A stretch of 64,000 nt of DNA from Amoeboaphelidium protococcarum (GCA_023515745.1 JALECJ010000256.1:1178001-1242000), one strand, 5' to 3'. Counted from the first letter of the stretch, positions 20,016 to 33,000 are shown. Notes: generated by a model from the letters alone, not told the origin. Made by a program: numbers and translations.

Positions 20016-22601
20016 ATGGATTCTTAGATTAGTTTGACATCAGGTACTACCTGTCATAATGATAATGATAGTGATGGCAATGATATGGTATTGCCAGAAC
20101 TTGATATTGGATTGGAGGATCTAAGTATTGATACTCAATACCACCACTAGCATCAGTAATAGTATATGTCACCTTGTTTCAGTCCTGTATCGACGGATGC
20201 TGTTGATCATCTTTATTAGAGTGAATCTCTGCACAGATGGATTATTGGAATAGCTGTGTTGAACTTTGACTTGGAGATTGGTTAGGTTATTGAATAGCTC
20301 TATCCTTCTGGAACTCAGATGGACAAGGTTGCCACTTCTAATATATAGTATGCATCATTCCCGGACACTTCATCTGCTCTAGGTGACTCTGTATTTAGCT
20401 TCAGAGTGAGATAGGAGGATGGTACTTTTATACATGGTTATGTAATGTTCAGACGCGAACGTAACTCTTAGATCAGGAGGGGATACATGTAGAAATCCAT
20501 CACAGTCCTATCTCATCTTCCATATCCTGGCTTATTCTTAAGAGTGGTATCTATCCTTGGGCCATTGTATTTTGATCAATTATCTTCTTAAAATGATTAG
20601 TAGGTATAAGGGAATCTTAATTTAAGTAGTAATAATCACAATATAGTAGAGTAAGCCTGCTTATAAATCGCCTTGTGGCCTAAGCCTCGATTTAATGACA
20701 TTCTAGAGTTGCCATTCTTTAATGTTCGAATGCAAGTAGAATTGACACCTATTGACTCTTCTACCTAGCTATTGGAAACTAGTTCCTTTGTTAAAATGTA
20801 AAAGATTTAAAGTCCTCAGTATATGAAATCTAATCTTAATGGCAGTAATGGATTAAATGTCCCGTCAATTATAGAGTAAATCATTGGTGGAATCCCATCG
20901 ACATTAATATATCCATCCGGATTCTTATTCCATTCCGAAAGTGATAATCTCATTACTCATAGGGATGTGTAGTCAAGATATCCTTCTGGATCTTCCTTTG
21001 GCCTTTATACTCTATTTAAGAATAACATGTCAGATTTGTACACATTATGGGAGCTTGTACTCCTAGAGCAGCCAATTTGTGTAATGAGTGAATGTGGCCA
21101 GTCTATAGTTAGTGAGACGGTATGGTATCTGCAATTTCTAATCAGCCCAGTAAAGTATTAAGGCGAATATCATCCGTATCTCACCATTCAAGACTCTGAT
21201 TTTGCATCTTTGAATAGAATGTTCTCTAAAGACAATATGTAAATGAAATCTAAAGCATCCGCTGATTCTTAGGTGTAATCTAGTGATGTAGCATAAAGTG
21301 GAGTAATTCTGGGAGTAACTAATCCATTCTTTCGTAAAGCTTTCAGCACATGGCCCCATATTCTTCATTTGGTGTACAATCAATAATAAGGCATAGATAG
21401 TTCATTACGTGTTTATGAGCCTGGAGTAGTAAAGTCCAAATCATATGGCAATATAAAGTCGGCTCAACAGTAATAGTAAAAGTTCTCCTCAGATTCGCTG
21501 AGTAAGCTGGTGAGAAGTGCCAGTCCCACGGCTCTATTTAGACCTGGAAGTCCTGCAGGCATAAGATTTTCATCATCTTAAAGTAAAGGTAGAAAGCCTC
21601 AAGTATCTGAACTCAAATCGGCATATAAGCCCGCTCTGAGGCCAGATAAAAAGTTTGTCTTTGCAATGTAGAATTTGAAGATTGACAACATGCAGGCATA
21701 AGCTTAAGTGTCTTCATCTGGTCATTAAAACGGACACAGTCATAAAACTGATAGTAGCAGTAATAGTAATAGGAAGAAGTATAAAGGATACGTTCTAAAT
21801 GAGACTGTACGAAGACATTTTGTAGATCTTACTGAGCGATTTCTGGCCCCATTGAATAGGTACATTCTTACATAGTTGACACCGAAAGTCTGCAAGTTTA
21901 ACATTGATGGAGACTTGATTGATGGTCCCCATTAATAGTAGTTAAAAGTAAATGGAAAAGTACTGGTATATTCTGAGCTGGTCAAAGAGAAGGATTTCAA
22001 GTTGTAGAATTTTGATAATGATGCTTTTATTACGCACCTGGTCACTAATGAGCCACCTCAGCTGTAGTTTGCAAAGACCACCTTCCTTTAATCTGGCAGT
22101 TTAAAATCTCTAACAAAACTATCTCAATAGCAACCACAGTAGTCATCTAGTTAATCATCATCACCCTTGTCGAGATCATTTGAATTCCGTCATCCTCCGT
22201 GGGTTTGTCTTTATATTAAATTCATTTAGACAAAGAACTTTGAATGCTGGCTCAATTAAAAGAGACTTACGATAGAGTAGGAGTTACTGACAAGGAATGC
22301 AGAGAAGCTGATTAGTATTCTTGACCAAGACGTATCTGATAAACATCCAAGCACTGTATTTGGTCTTCTTGTTGCCACTAAGAGCTTACTTGCAATGATG
22401 AAATATGATCTTACGCCAGATCTACTTCGGCATGGAGAATTCCTGGAAGAGTAGCCTCTACAACACAGTGATGACTCTTTGCATCAAGGTCATCGCAGTG
22501 ATTACTTGATTGTGGAGTTGAAAAAGAGGGCCCTGTATATTTGGAACAATCTGTTGAATGATGATGCATACCGTGACCTTATTATCACCGGTCAATTGTG
22601 A
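20016..22601 (+). CDS. DENND6: DENN-domain protein, DENND6 family
   Basis: DENND6 proteins are exchange factors for Rab GTPases on recycling endosomes. The 861-residue frame is intronless. The upstream DENN module starts near residue 73 with RWIIGIAVLNFDLEIGQ, then EQLYPSG, an FPDTSS.LGDSVFSFR segment and FLRVVSILGPLYFD, which are signatures of this family. The central DENN block (about 335-400) has LYTLWELVLLEQPICVMS and SPVKYQGEYHPYLTIQD. A C-terminal block (about 725-860) has PPWVCLYIKFIQTKNF and LLTRNAEKL. It is longer than animal DENND6 because of Gln/Ser-rich insertions between about 480 and 620, rich in TAA/TAG codons. The 3' end converges on the gamma-COP gene with 125 bp between stops. 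Confidence 0.88.
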
Positions 22602-22726
22602 ATGATGAACGTTTAAAATCATTGTACATAATAACATTCGCATAAAAGTCAATAGTTTCATTTCCATTACAAGTAATCATATAGTATCCTCGTAAGAGAG
22701 ATAGTTATATACTGCAGATCAATCCA

Positions 22727-25692
22727 TCAACCAATACAGTCGCAAATCATTTGAGAGACATCTTCACGCTGACTGCGAACAGCCACTTCAACAGTGACAC
22801 CACCGGCAACACAAGCCATTCTCATACGACAAAGAGCCTTCACTCCGCCAATAACCAAACCGCTTAGCATCAGCGCATGACTAGTGATGGTTTGCAATGG
22901 CTTGTTAGGTAACTGATAAGAATTCTCTGCGGCAGACCAAACATTACCAACATTACCAAGAACTGATTCCAGTTTTTCAATGGCATCCTTGATATTAGTG
23001 ACTTCAGCAGGAAGTTGCAAAGTTTCCACAATCTCATTGCCCAACTTGTCCCAGGATGAAGTGAAATTAGGCTCATAAGATGGCACAATGTAGTCTTCAA
23101 TTCCAATCTCAAAAGCATCCACCTAGTATGTGTCATCATAACCTTGTGGATCGGGGATTCCAGTCTCGGGATCAACATCCTTAGTGATAAAGGACAACGT
23201 GACGCCGAAAGATCCCGTGGCAAACGTGTTCTAACCTCCATTCTTCTTGTACACGACAAAGACACTACCAGGTTCACCGTATTTCAACTGCGGCAAATTG
23301 ATCACACCATACAAAGTCAGCATCTACAAAACATCCTCATCTTCCGGCTCAAGCTAGGCACTCACATTCTCCAACATAACATCCTCCAGAGTATTGGTGC
23401 ACAGTAACTGAACAACAAAAAAGTCTCTAAAATTATGCTTCACCACCTTGACCACATACTCGGCCACATCCACGTCCGTGATGGCAATCTACGGACTACT
23501 TCTAAACAGCGGACCGAATTGAGCAAACTCTTTCATTCCCTCAACCGCGGAATCTTTCAACGACTTGGACTGACCAGACAAGTCACCACCCAAACCACCT
23601 CCATTCACCGGAGCCTCTGCACCAACCATAAATCCCTGACCACCAGATAACATTGATGGAATGCCCAACTCCAACTGACTACCTCTAATTGTCTTTAGAC
23701 GCTCATTCTCTTCTTAAGCGCGCGTCGTTAATGGAACATCTTTAATATCAAATGGCTTGGTGTGCAACTCCACGCTATTAACATAAGCAGTTAATTGACT
23801 CTCCAGCACATCCATGGCAAATGTGCTGTCATCCAAAAGAAATTCCGCAGTCAGATCAATTCCTTCATCACTGACAGTGTCAACATCACGGTCAGACAAC
23901 ATATCGATATAGAAGACGGCTCTATCACGCACCTCATCATCCGGATCTTCAAGACATCTCTCCAACAGAACCATAATCTGAGGCTTCAACTCTGGCAATT
24001 GGGCGGCAAACTTTGCCAGAGATGCTACAGCAGCAGCTCTAACAGGAGCAACTTCCAGAATAGTGCGATTATAAATGTGTCTAATATACTTGGATGGATT
24101 CAGCATCTTTGGACCTTCCTCACCCAGCAAGTGGAGTATACGTACAGCCAGACGCGTAAACTCGCAATCTTCAATAAACTCACACAAGTGTGCCAGAGCA
24201 GAGTCTTTCACATCAGGCACAGTTCTGATAAAGTCAAACAATCCCTCAACAACAACACGCTTAAACTCATACCCACCTTCATCACGCAGAGCATTACTCA
24301 AGAAACGCAGCATCACCTGATTCTTTGATGGAAACTTGAATGCCAGAGCACGAATAGCTTCCACAACCAACACTTTGAACTCATCAGAAATCTCAGCAAT
24401 GAACGACTGAAGCAACTTCAATAATCTATCCACAGAACTTTCATTGCCAGTCTTGAGCAGAGTAGTGATGGCCAGAGTAGCAATACTTCTATTAGGATCA
24501 GTGATCAGATTTTCCAGATCAACATTGCAACTGGCCACAGCTGATGGAAATCTGGCGGCAATCTTATTCAACGTTCTTATGGCCGAGAATCTCAATGGAG
24601 CTTTGGCACTGTTCAGAGACAGTTGCAGTACATTCACCACAGGAAACAGCTCCTTAACACTTACACCTTTCATGGAGAATATCACACGAGCAGCCTCCAG
24701 ATTAACAACTTCGTGGCGATGTCTCAGGCATCCTTCAAGCACATCATACAATTACTTCACATTAGATCCGGGTAACTAATTCTCAAGACCACCCTCATCT
24801 TCAATCACACGTCCGATATAACGGATCAACATCACCCACGCCTGAGGACTACGCACCTATCCACTTCTGATCAACTGCTGAACAATCTTCAAAATGGCAA
24901 TCTTGTCGTTAGAACGCAGCTGATACAACAAGCCCAACCCATGATATTGCACAAGACCACTTGGTTTATTCAAAGCATCCTGAACTTCATTCGTCCATCT
25001 CTTCACCAAGTCCCTGCCGGCATTCATACTGGATCTCTACTACTGTTACTACTACTACTATTAATCCTATTGCTAATTAGGGGCAACATAAGATGACTAC
25101 AGCACAGAAGGACTCAGCAAGTGAATAGAACTCACAATCGCTCCACTAACCAAAGTCAAATCTCTATCCACCACGGCCTGCTTCAGAAATCTCTCCAGTC
25201 CGCCCGCGGTAGAGCCAATATCTCCTGAACACACAACTCTTACCAGAGCACGCAGAGCACAACTTTTCAGACCAAGTTCGGATGCATTCTTATCAGACAA
25301 GTCCTTGTTTAAAGAACTCGTCACCATCAATATAGTGTCTGGAGATGAGATCAAGGCCAGTTCCTTCACAATCAGGTAAGTCAATCTTCTAAGCAGTACA
25401 TCCTTACTCTGGAACAAACGTGTAGTCTAGAAGAAGAGCTGAGTCGACTCGTTCTCATTCAGATGTTCACCCTAGTACAGCAGGTACAGCACCTTGGACA
25501 GGGTAGCTGCACATCTCCCAGCCTTAATTGGAGTTTCATAGAATATTCTAGCCTCCTGCAGCACGGCAGCCTTGTCAATTTTACTAAAAGTTTACGAAAT
25601 GTCTACCCACACTCAACTTAGAACTGATAATTACTAGTAAATGGAAATTAAAACGGTACACTATTACCTTGTTCGTCGTGCTTCTTGTCCAT
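22727..25692 (-). CDS. SEC21: Coatomer subunit gamma (COPI)
   Basis: Gamma-COP is a large subunit of the COPI coat that returns Golgi proteins to the ER. Exons are 25668-25692 and 22727-25602; the intron (25603-25667) is GT..TAG. The 966-residue product matches the family end to end: an N-terminal [14 protein letters not shown] motif, the HEAT-like trunk with [20 protein letters not shown] and [33 protein letters not shown], then FGPLFRSSP before the C-terminal appendage. A poly-Gln tract near residue 185 is written mostly in TAA/TAG. The start codon gives MDKKHDEQ, similar to the MxKKFDKKDEE start of animal gamma-COP. The 15-bp word CTTGTCAATTTTACT occurs at 25571-25585 and 25711-25725, flanking exon 1 and the intron. 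Confidence 0.96.
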
Positions 25693-26167
25693 GTACTTGA
25701 AATTTAACTACTTGTCAATTTTACTGCACTGTATGAGCTTCAACTCGAATGATAGCGGAGCAGTTTAGTTCAGTCAGCGGAGAGGAGAAAGAAGAGAAGC
25801 GAAGAGAAACAGACGCGAGTCCGATCGAAGATAGAGAAAGACAGACAGACAGTGACAATTAGTGAGTAAAGAGTAAAGGAGTCCTTAAAAATCTTGCAAT
25901 CTCCTAAATAGCGGGTACGACTAAGAGATTTAATTGTATTGCGGTTTGCACGTATTTTGTGAGAAACAGTGTTGATACATCTCGAATCGAAAGTCTTATG
26001 ATTACGAGAGAGAGTGTGTGTGTGTGTTATGTATAGGAAAGCCTCTACAATAATAAAGATTAGGAACCAATACTCCAACAATTCAATTCAATACTATAAT
26101 TGTCATTATTATCACCAAGAACACACCAACAGCCGCGGCTATAAATACTCATGATCACAAGAGATCA
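25693..26167. other. Intergenic between gamma-COP and AP-1 gamma
   Basis: No gene seen. The interval holds a GT-type microsatellite near 26012-26022, next to a GA-type run, and forms the promoter of gamma-COP. I searched it on the minus strand for an adaptin ear exon and found none. Confidence 0.5.
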
Positions 26168-28315
26168 TCAGAAAGCCAGCGAGAGTAGATCGTCAATGTT
26201 GCTACTGGTGTTCTACTTACTTGGCTAACTACTGTTGCCACTGCCCTGAGAACTACCACCTTATTGCTATGATTAAGAAGATGAATTAACAGGTGAAGAG
26301 GAGGTGGACGCGGTAGATACAGCGGCGGTTGGCTTAATTGAAACCTGAGGCAGAGGTACAACAACGTGTTCCAATAGCAAAGCCTTTGCCTAATCTGGAA
26401 TCTACACTCCGTTTCTGCCCAGAATACTCAAATACTCACAACTTCTGCTCTACACTTCCAGGGCAACCTTATTCACATAACGTCCCATCAGAGATTTGAC
26501 ACGCTCAATTGATGCGGCAGAATTACCACAGCGATTAGTAAACTTGAGCAGAGCAGTCAATGAATACTCGATCATCACATTGTTGCAATATGGACTCTCC
26601 AGCACTGACTGCAGGAAATTCAATACATCATTCTCTGACACATTCTAAGCTTGTACTTGTCCGGAGTAGTTGACTTGAGCACTCTGAGGTGGAGAAGTGC
26701 TATTAGCATCCTCACCTTCATTAGAATCCAATGCAAACTTAACCTTACCTCCATCCTTCAATAGAATCTCTCCATACTCTCCGATGCACCATACAGCGGC
26801 AATAACAAGTCCCTCCTAAGACAGGTCATTCTTACAGAGCCAGAACAACTTCTGAACGACATAAGAACGCAGCATTTCCCCTTCACTCGGGTCAGATGCA
26901 TTGGCATTCAACGGAGCATTAGGATTTGTCAAATTTCCAACAACTTTAATAAAATTGGACAATACATCGCTACCACCTAAATAATTACCAGCCAATTTGA
27001 GAACACGCAGCACCGTGTCCAAAAACCATCGTCTATTCGGAGCATACTACTCAGCCACCGCGCAGATTCGAGCAGGCATCCATTACTTGAACTCTGCGTC
27101 AGTCGTAGGCAGTTCCAAGAATAACAACAACTCACGCACCAATAAACGCACATTAGACTGAGTGACCAACTTGAACGAGAGATTCAGAGCACGTCTACGA
27201 ATAGAGATGTCATTATCATGCAGACACTCCAGCACAGTTGTGCGATGACGCTGAATGGCATTAGTCGTCTCCTGCACCGACTAAGCATTACTATACTCTG
27301 TAGCCTCATTCAGTGTGTTCAAGGCAACATATCGCACATTATTATCAGTGTTACCCAAGAATTTGCCAAACATATTGATAGCCAGAGTTCTCAGACTAGA
27401 GTCACAATCAATATTCATGATTGTCAGACAGCACTCATATAGAATACTATTACCGACATTCTTATTACCATCAGTGTTGGTGGCAATCTGAGCCAAGACA
27501 TCGTTCATACTATCAGAAGCCGCCCTATCACCCTTGCCCAGAGTGCGCAACAATCTCAGGATCATCACCTACAGAAATGGATCATTGATACCCCCAACGT
27601 CATGCTCAGCTGCACCACCTGCAGAACTCATAAGAGATTTCAAGTGGCGACACAGTATTGGAATCTGGCCACGTACATCTCTGAGAATGTTATCTGAACA
27701 GCCGGCCAGTGTAATACATAAAGTCACTGAAGTCAACAGGACGGCATGGTTTTTCTCATTCAACAGATGCTTGGCTTTAACAACAAACTGATCAGCCAAA
27801 TCTGGCACCTTCTTCACCACTTTCACTGCACACAGAATAGCCTTCTTCTTGATATAAGAATTACTGCTGGACATTAGTCTCTCAACCTCTGGTGCCAAAT
27901 CACGAGACATTTCACTGCTAGCAATATTACCGAATGTGGCCAGAGCCAGACCAACAGTGAACATATTCGGACTGTTCATGTCATTCTTGAGAGAATTAGT
28001 CACCAAAGTCAGCACTTCCTAACTCTCATCCAGTAGCAACATTATGCCAAGATACCCCAACCGCTTATCAACATACTTGCCAGCTGCAACCAACTTCAAG
28101 CATTCAATCTAGCCATAATGAGTCGGGTAGCCCAGCATGTGGATATACAGCATCTTGGCAATGTTATTATGCCGGACTTCTAATGGAGCAGTAGTATCCT
28201 CCTTCAGGGAAGTTCTAATAGCTGCAGACTCTTTGGCAATCACAGCTCTCTCATCAGCCTGAGTTTTACAGGAGCGAATCTATCTAATAAAATCTTTCAA
28301 TCTCAAAATTCCCAT
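26168..28315 (-). CDS. APL4: AP-1 clathrin adaptor subunit gamma, without ear domain
   Basis: Gamma-adaptin is a large subunit of the AP-1 complex at the trans-Golgi and endosomes. The intronless 715-residue frame begins [19 protein letters not shown], continues with [20 protein letters not shown], the [14 protein letters not shown] motif, [44 protein letters not shown] and [12 protein letters not shown], and so matches the whole gamma trunk (about 1-600). A Ser/Gln-rich hinge follows. The protein then ends in [10 protein letters not shown] and TGA, where other gamma-adaptins have a further ear of about 120 residues. DDLLSL resembles a clathrin-box motif. A possible GTAAGT donor occurs 45 bases before the stop, but no ear-like exon was seen downstream. 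Confidence 0.93.
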
Positions 28316-29026
28316 TTTACTATATCAAATTGCAATTAATACAAATCCAGAGTAAAGTTAATACTATAACAGACAATAAGATAACCAACAAGGGCCGTTG
28401 CAGTGAACAAAGTTAAATAGAAACGTCCAAGTGTACGGGCAAAGTAAAGTAACTCACTCACTCACTCGTTCAAGTGGAGAAAGAACGAGAGAAGAGTGCG
28501 AGACTCACAAAGCACGAGAAGAAACACACTGCGCGGCTCTTCTCAGGCACATGAAAGCCAGCGGGTAAACAAATAAGCTTTCTTTGAGCGAATGACGAGT
28601 GTTTGATGAAAGTCTACTGAAACGAACTTTGAGGCAAAGCCTAAATCTTCATATTTACGTTATCTACAGCTTGTCTAATGTAGAAATGATGTTCGAAGTA
28701 TTTTAATCCATTGCTGATGAATCAAAGTGTCGTCCATAGAGCCAAGAAGTGAACTACCTCATTAAATATGAATTAAGATTTGTGACCAGATGTTACGCGT
28801 ATGGTTGTGTTTTACTTTTCAACGAATGAAGAAATCATTTATGACACTATAAATTTGATGAGAAGGAGATTACGTTATGTTACCTTGATCTTCCGTCTGG
28901 CTTTTCTGTGAGAGGAATGTTGTTTTGCCGTTCTTTGAGATTTCTTTCTTGGTCCGGAACTGAAGGCAAGTACCGCGGTTATTTTCCCCTTTATACTACA
29001 CGTTAATTAATATTTAAATCCTAGTA
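28316..29026. other. Divergent promoter interval (AP-1 gamma / RING gene)
   Basis: No gene seen in 711 bp. A short CACT-type run lies near 28455-28467. Both flanking genes start outward from here. Confidence 0.5.
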
Positions 29027-30796
29027 ATGGGTAATATCGTGTCTGGCTGGGGAAGAAATGATGGCAATAATCAAGACTCTGCTTAATCGAGTAATTTGAC
29101 TGATTCTTAGTCTGGGAGTCGACTGGCTGGATAAAGTGGCTCATCACGCCGACGGAGGCAGAGAAGTAATACCAGCAATATAAGTGCGAATAGTCAGTTG
29201 GATACTAATGAATAGTCTCAATAGCATTCAATTTCCCAATCTGACGCATAATAGAGGCAGAGTGGCGGTAGTAGAAGTGTTAGATAGAGAACGTCTTCAT
29301 CCGCTAGATTGTCAGCTTTGGGTGGCGGTGATGATCAGATAAGGTGGTCTGGCTCATAATAAAGTATAGACTCTCGCGTGAGAAGGTCAGCGCGTCTGGC
29401 ATCTCGATCTCAATCGTCTTCCGCACAGTCTCTATCCTCACGTAATAATCTTACGCGAATGATGTCTTTATAAGATTCAGTTTAATCTGTGAATGGTAGT
29501 GTGTCCGGATAACGTGGATCCTAGTCGTCATAAGGAGAATAGTCTTAATCATAGAGTACGCTTAATCAGTAGAACACTCAGACGAACCAGTTATCTGTCT
29601 TCAACTTTAGAAATGATAGATATGCGCGTGTTATGAGGTAAGGATTGGAGTTGGTATTGTAGGCCGTCATTACTAACGAGGATTCTAATTAGCGCGCCAG
29701 CATGTTCTATTTTAATGGATCCATCGTGGTTAGAGCTGAATCGTAAGAGTAACGATCAGGAAGTGTTTAATAAGAACCTAACGCGTCATCTGATGAATTT
29801 AATAATGATGCGGATCCAGATCGTCCGTCTTCATCTAATGTGGATGGCCCTAATATCACAGGTGGAGTCAGGAGACTTAATGAGCATACATTTGAAATGA
29901 TGAATAGCCGTGTTGATGAATCCTCCCTTTTGCTGAGATATGGCTGTAATCTTAGAGCTGATGATGGAAATGACAGTAATAATGTTTATGAAATTCCGCT
30001 TATGATAGTGGGTGCAAGAGATGAGAGTCTGGGTGGTAACAATGGCGTACATGGCTGGCTAATGTATATTATTGGTGGGACTGATACACAGCAGTCTTTC
30101 TAATCTCTATTCAGAACACTTGGTATATCCGGAGAAGATTAAGCTAGTACTGCTTCTTCGAATAGTGATATGGAGGCTGTGGTGCGCGGCTTGGTTGGAA
30201 GATTTGTCATTGGTTTAAATGCAGCGGTAGCATCTACGCTAAGAAGAGCTGCATAGTAGTAGAACGCGTCTTAATCTACAAATGCTTCACGTTCTGATGG
30301 TGATGTCGATACTGATAATCAAGATACAGCAGATAGTAATGACGAAGATTGGCAGTGGCTTGATCATGTACCATTATCCCAAGTGTTGCGAGCATTATTC
30401 GGATCCATCTTGCGGAATGATAATTAAACTCAACCCGGAATGTTACTAGGAGATGGAAATGTGAATTAATATGAATTTTACACTAGGCTGGGTGAATTAT
30501 TGGGCCCCGCTGTTCCACGCAATGCTCCTCCTGAGCTCGTCAGTCAGATTCCCACGACCACCTATCAAGAATTGGGAGTGCATATCGCCGGCAATCATGA
30601 TGGTGTACTGTCCAAAAAGTGCACCATATGCCTTTCTCTATACGAAAAAAGTGACAATTTGCGGGTACTCTCTTGTCATCATTACTTTCATCAGACTTGT
30701 ATTGATACTTGGTTAACTGATCACGTTAACAGCTGTCCTCTATGTCGAAAGCCTGCCGTGGAAAGTTCCGAGTCTAACGCTGAATCTAATTTATGA
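29027..30796 (+). CDS. RING-H2 finger protein, probable E3 ubiquitin ligase
   Basis: The 589-residue protein has a C-terminal RING-H2 domain (about 530-575): CTICLSLYEKSDN, then CHHYFHQTCIDTWL and CPLCRKP, with all eight zinc ligands. The substrate is unknown. The N-terminus MGNIVSGWG is a good N-myristoylation sequence, so membrane attachment is likely. The first 200 residues are Ser/Gln/Arg-rich and disordered, with dozens of TAA/TAG codons. A middle region (about 285-360) is more ordered (EIPLMIVGARDES, GVHGWLMYIIGGTD) and resembles the conserved module of fungal RING proteins with a C-terminal RING. The gene is intronless. Confidence 0.85.
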
Positions 30797-30953
30797 TATT
30801 CTCTCTTCATATAAAATTATTTATCCCGTTGATATTTTATAATTGGTTCATAGAATGTTCGTTCGATTGAGCGCTTTTCTTTTTGGTCGCGTTGTTTCCG
30901 TTGATGAAACATCGCTCTTTTAACGCGAAAGTGGTTGAAGCAAGAAGGTAAAA

Positions 30954-32069
30954 ATGGATACAAAATCTCCATCCACGGACCTGACATTGATTGTAAATGC
31001 CAGTATATAATGCTTGTCTCAAGTCGTGAAAAAGACTCCATTGAGTGTGAAGCTATTAAGTCGACCGCCATTCAAGTATATTTACGATTTAGTGATGGAA
31101 ATTAGCGGGGAAACTTAGTATGGAAATGTTGACTTGGAGCGTTACTTAGCTTAAGTGCCTAGCGTAAGACTTGCTACTGTGGAGCTCTTGAGGTAGATCT
31201 CTCATTAAATTTTGATGTAGGAAGTAAAAGAAAAGATTGCGTTTATAAATTCGATTAAACTTTTAGTTGGTAGGATGCAGATACATTTTCTCATAAAGAT
31301 TTACACCGTGTCTTTGTAGAGCTATCTGTAAAAAGTAATGGAAATGTCCATTCTGTAGATCCACGTCAGGTATTGGCTGGTTTAGCGCCTGAGAAGACCA
31401 ATGCATTGCTTTAAAAGTTTTGTTAATTAGCTATTGAATCTGTACAATCTGCAACGATTGAACCAGCTACTGTACCATCCTAAAGTCAAGCGAAAAGTAT
31501 TATTCTTTCTGTCATCCCCGACGATGACAACATAGCCAGCGACGCGTTCAAGTATAAGACCAAGCCCGAGTCGGCGCCATCCACCCAACGTGTAAATATT
31601 ACTGAAGAGCCTAAGAAAGAATAGTAACAGTAAGAGACTCCTGGTAGCCAAGTAGGAGCGGATTTGAATAATTAATTGAGCGAGTTGATCTTGTTCGAAT
31701 CAGCAATTGAAGCTGCAGAAGATGAGCATCGTTCAGTGTTAGACGAAACTGTAGACTGGAAGCAGAAATGCCTGCAGCTCGAATCTGAGATTCAATTATA
31801 TCAAAAGTATTTTCTCCTTCATTAATTATTAACATATTGTGTCCACTGGCGATAATAATACTTGTAGGGAGATATAATCTGTCTTGACTCCACATAAGGA
31901 GAAGATGAAACAACTTTAGGACGCGATCCAAGTGGAGGTATTTTCTTAATTGTAATTTGATATCTGAGTTTGATTTAAAATTTTGTAGGAGAAAAACGCT
32001 GAGTAGTTGTAATAACAAATCTCAAGTGTCGTTTAAGCTATACAATATGACCTTAAGTGTACCGAGTGA
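30954..32069 (+). CDS. IFT54: Intraflagellar transport protein 54 (TRAF3IP1/MIP-T3 family)
   Basis: IFT54 belongs to the IFT-B complex that builds cilia and binds tubulin. Exons are 30954-31269, 31320-31806, 31868-31937 and 31989-32069; the introns are 50, 61 and 51 nt, all GT..TAG. The 317-residue product has the N-terminal CH-like domain: KKTPLSVKLLSRPPFKYIYD, IAFINSIKLLV and the diagnostic RQVLAGLAPEKTNALLQKF (animal proteins have VAGHEPEKTNELLQ). A short disordered linker and a C-terminal coiled coil (LNNQLSELILFESAI to the end) follow. The protein is shorter than animal IFT54 because the charged middle region is small. The gene implies that the organism has a flagellated stage. Confidence 0.9.
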
Positions 32070-32124
32070 ATGTCATATACTGTATGTCTTTTTCTGTGAG
32101 AACCATTATTTAAATTAACACAAT

Positions 32125-33000
32125 TCACGTTCCCATCACGCGTTTAGTACCAAGACCGTTCTTGAAAGAGTTCACATAATCATTCATTAGAAACAACTAT
32201 TGTACTAGGAACTGCGACCCTGTAAAACAAAACACCACAATGAAATCAACAGCAGCAATTCTGGTTTACAGATTGATAACGGCATTCACGTCACTAGTGA
32301 TATCATCAGTCATATAAGAACTACCAGGCCACACAAACAATAGAATTATCAATCCAGGAACATTGTAGAGTACAGCGACAGCGATAACAGTCTTGACATA
32401 CTAAATCACCGTAGTTCTGGCATTTGAGTCATACTCATAGGAGCCGGATGTAAAGTGGAAATACAGCGATGTTGCCGCATAAACGCGACTAAACGCGTCA
32501 TACAGACCCATAAATATAAAAAATTAAAGCCAATAGTACCTTGTAATTAAGTAATACTCTGGATATGAATAAGAGCGTGATTACACAACCAGCATAATCA
32601 GATACAAGAGGTTGACACACGCCAGCGGAATCCATAGAAAATTACCCAACGAGTTGATACTCTGATAACCGGGAATTTGCCACTAGTTGAAGAGGACAAA
32701 CACGGCAGTCTAATAAAACAAAATGTTCAAAATATACAGAAACTCTGCAGCCACCCAATAATCTTGATATTAAATGTAAGATGCCTATGAGCCGTCAAAC
32801 TAACATTCTTTCACTAGTCTCAGAATGGCAGTGATCAGCACGATGGAAGTGAAAAGAATTCTCAAATTATAAAACCATTGTTTGAACTGTCTCAACGAGC
32901 TCAATCTCAGCGACCAAGCGCAAAGAGCCACGGCCACCAAGAACATACCAACTTCCAAGCCTACAGCCGCCTAATTTTATACTTTGATATTGGCAATCAT
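32125..33000 (-). CDS. Seven-transmembrane protein, family not recognised
   Basis: The intronless 291-residue frame ends at TGA and contains seven hydrophobic segments at about 12-31, 46-63, 80-103, 117-139, 152-178, 199-221 and 246-265. The first is GMFLVAVALCAW and the sixth AVAVLYNVPGLIILLFVW. The N-terminus is short and has no signal peptide. Aromatic residues and Gln/Tyr are frequent in the loops. No DRY, NPxxY or retinal-lysine motif is evident, so I cannot call a GPCR or rhodopsin; a PQ-loop, TMEM or fungal GPCR-like family is possible. It converges on IFT54 with 55 bp between stops. Confidence 0.75.

Noticed and set aside
23795-24328. A 177-codon plus-strand frame.
   Set aside because: Antisense to a conserved part of gamma-COP.
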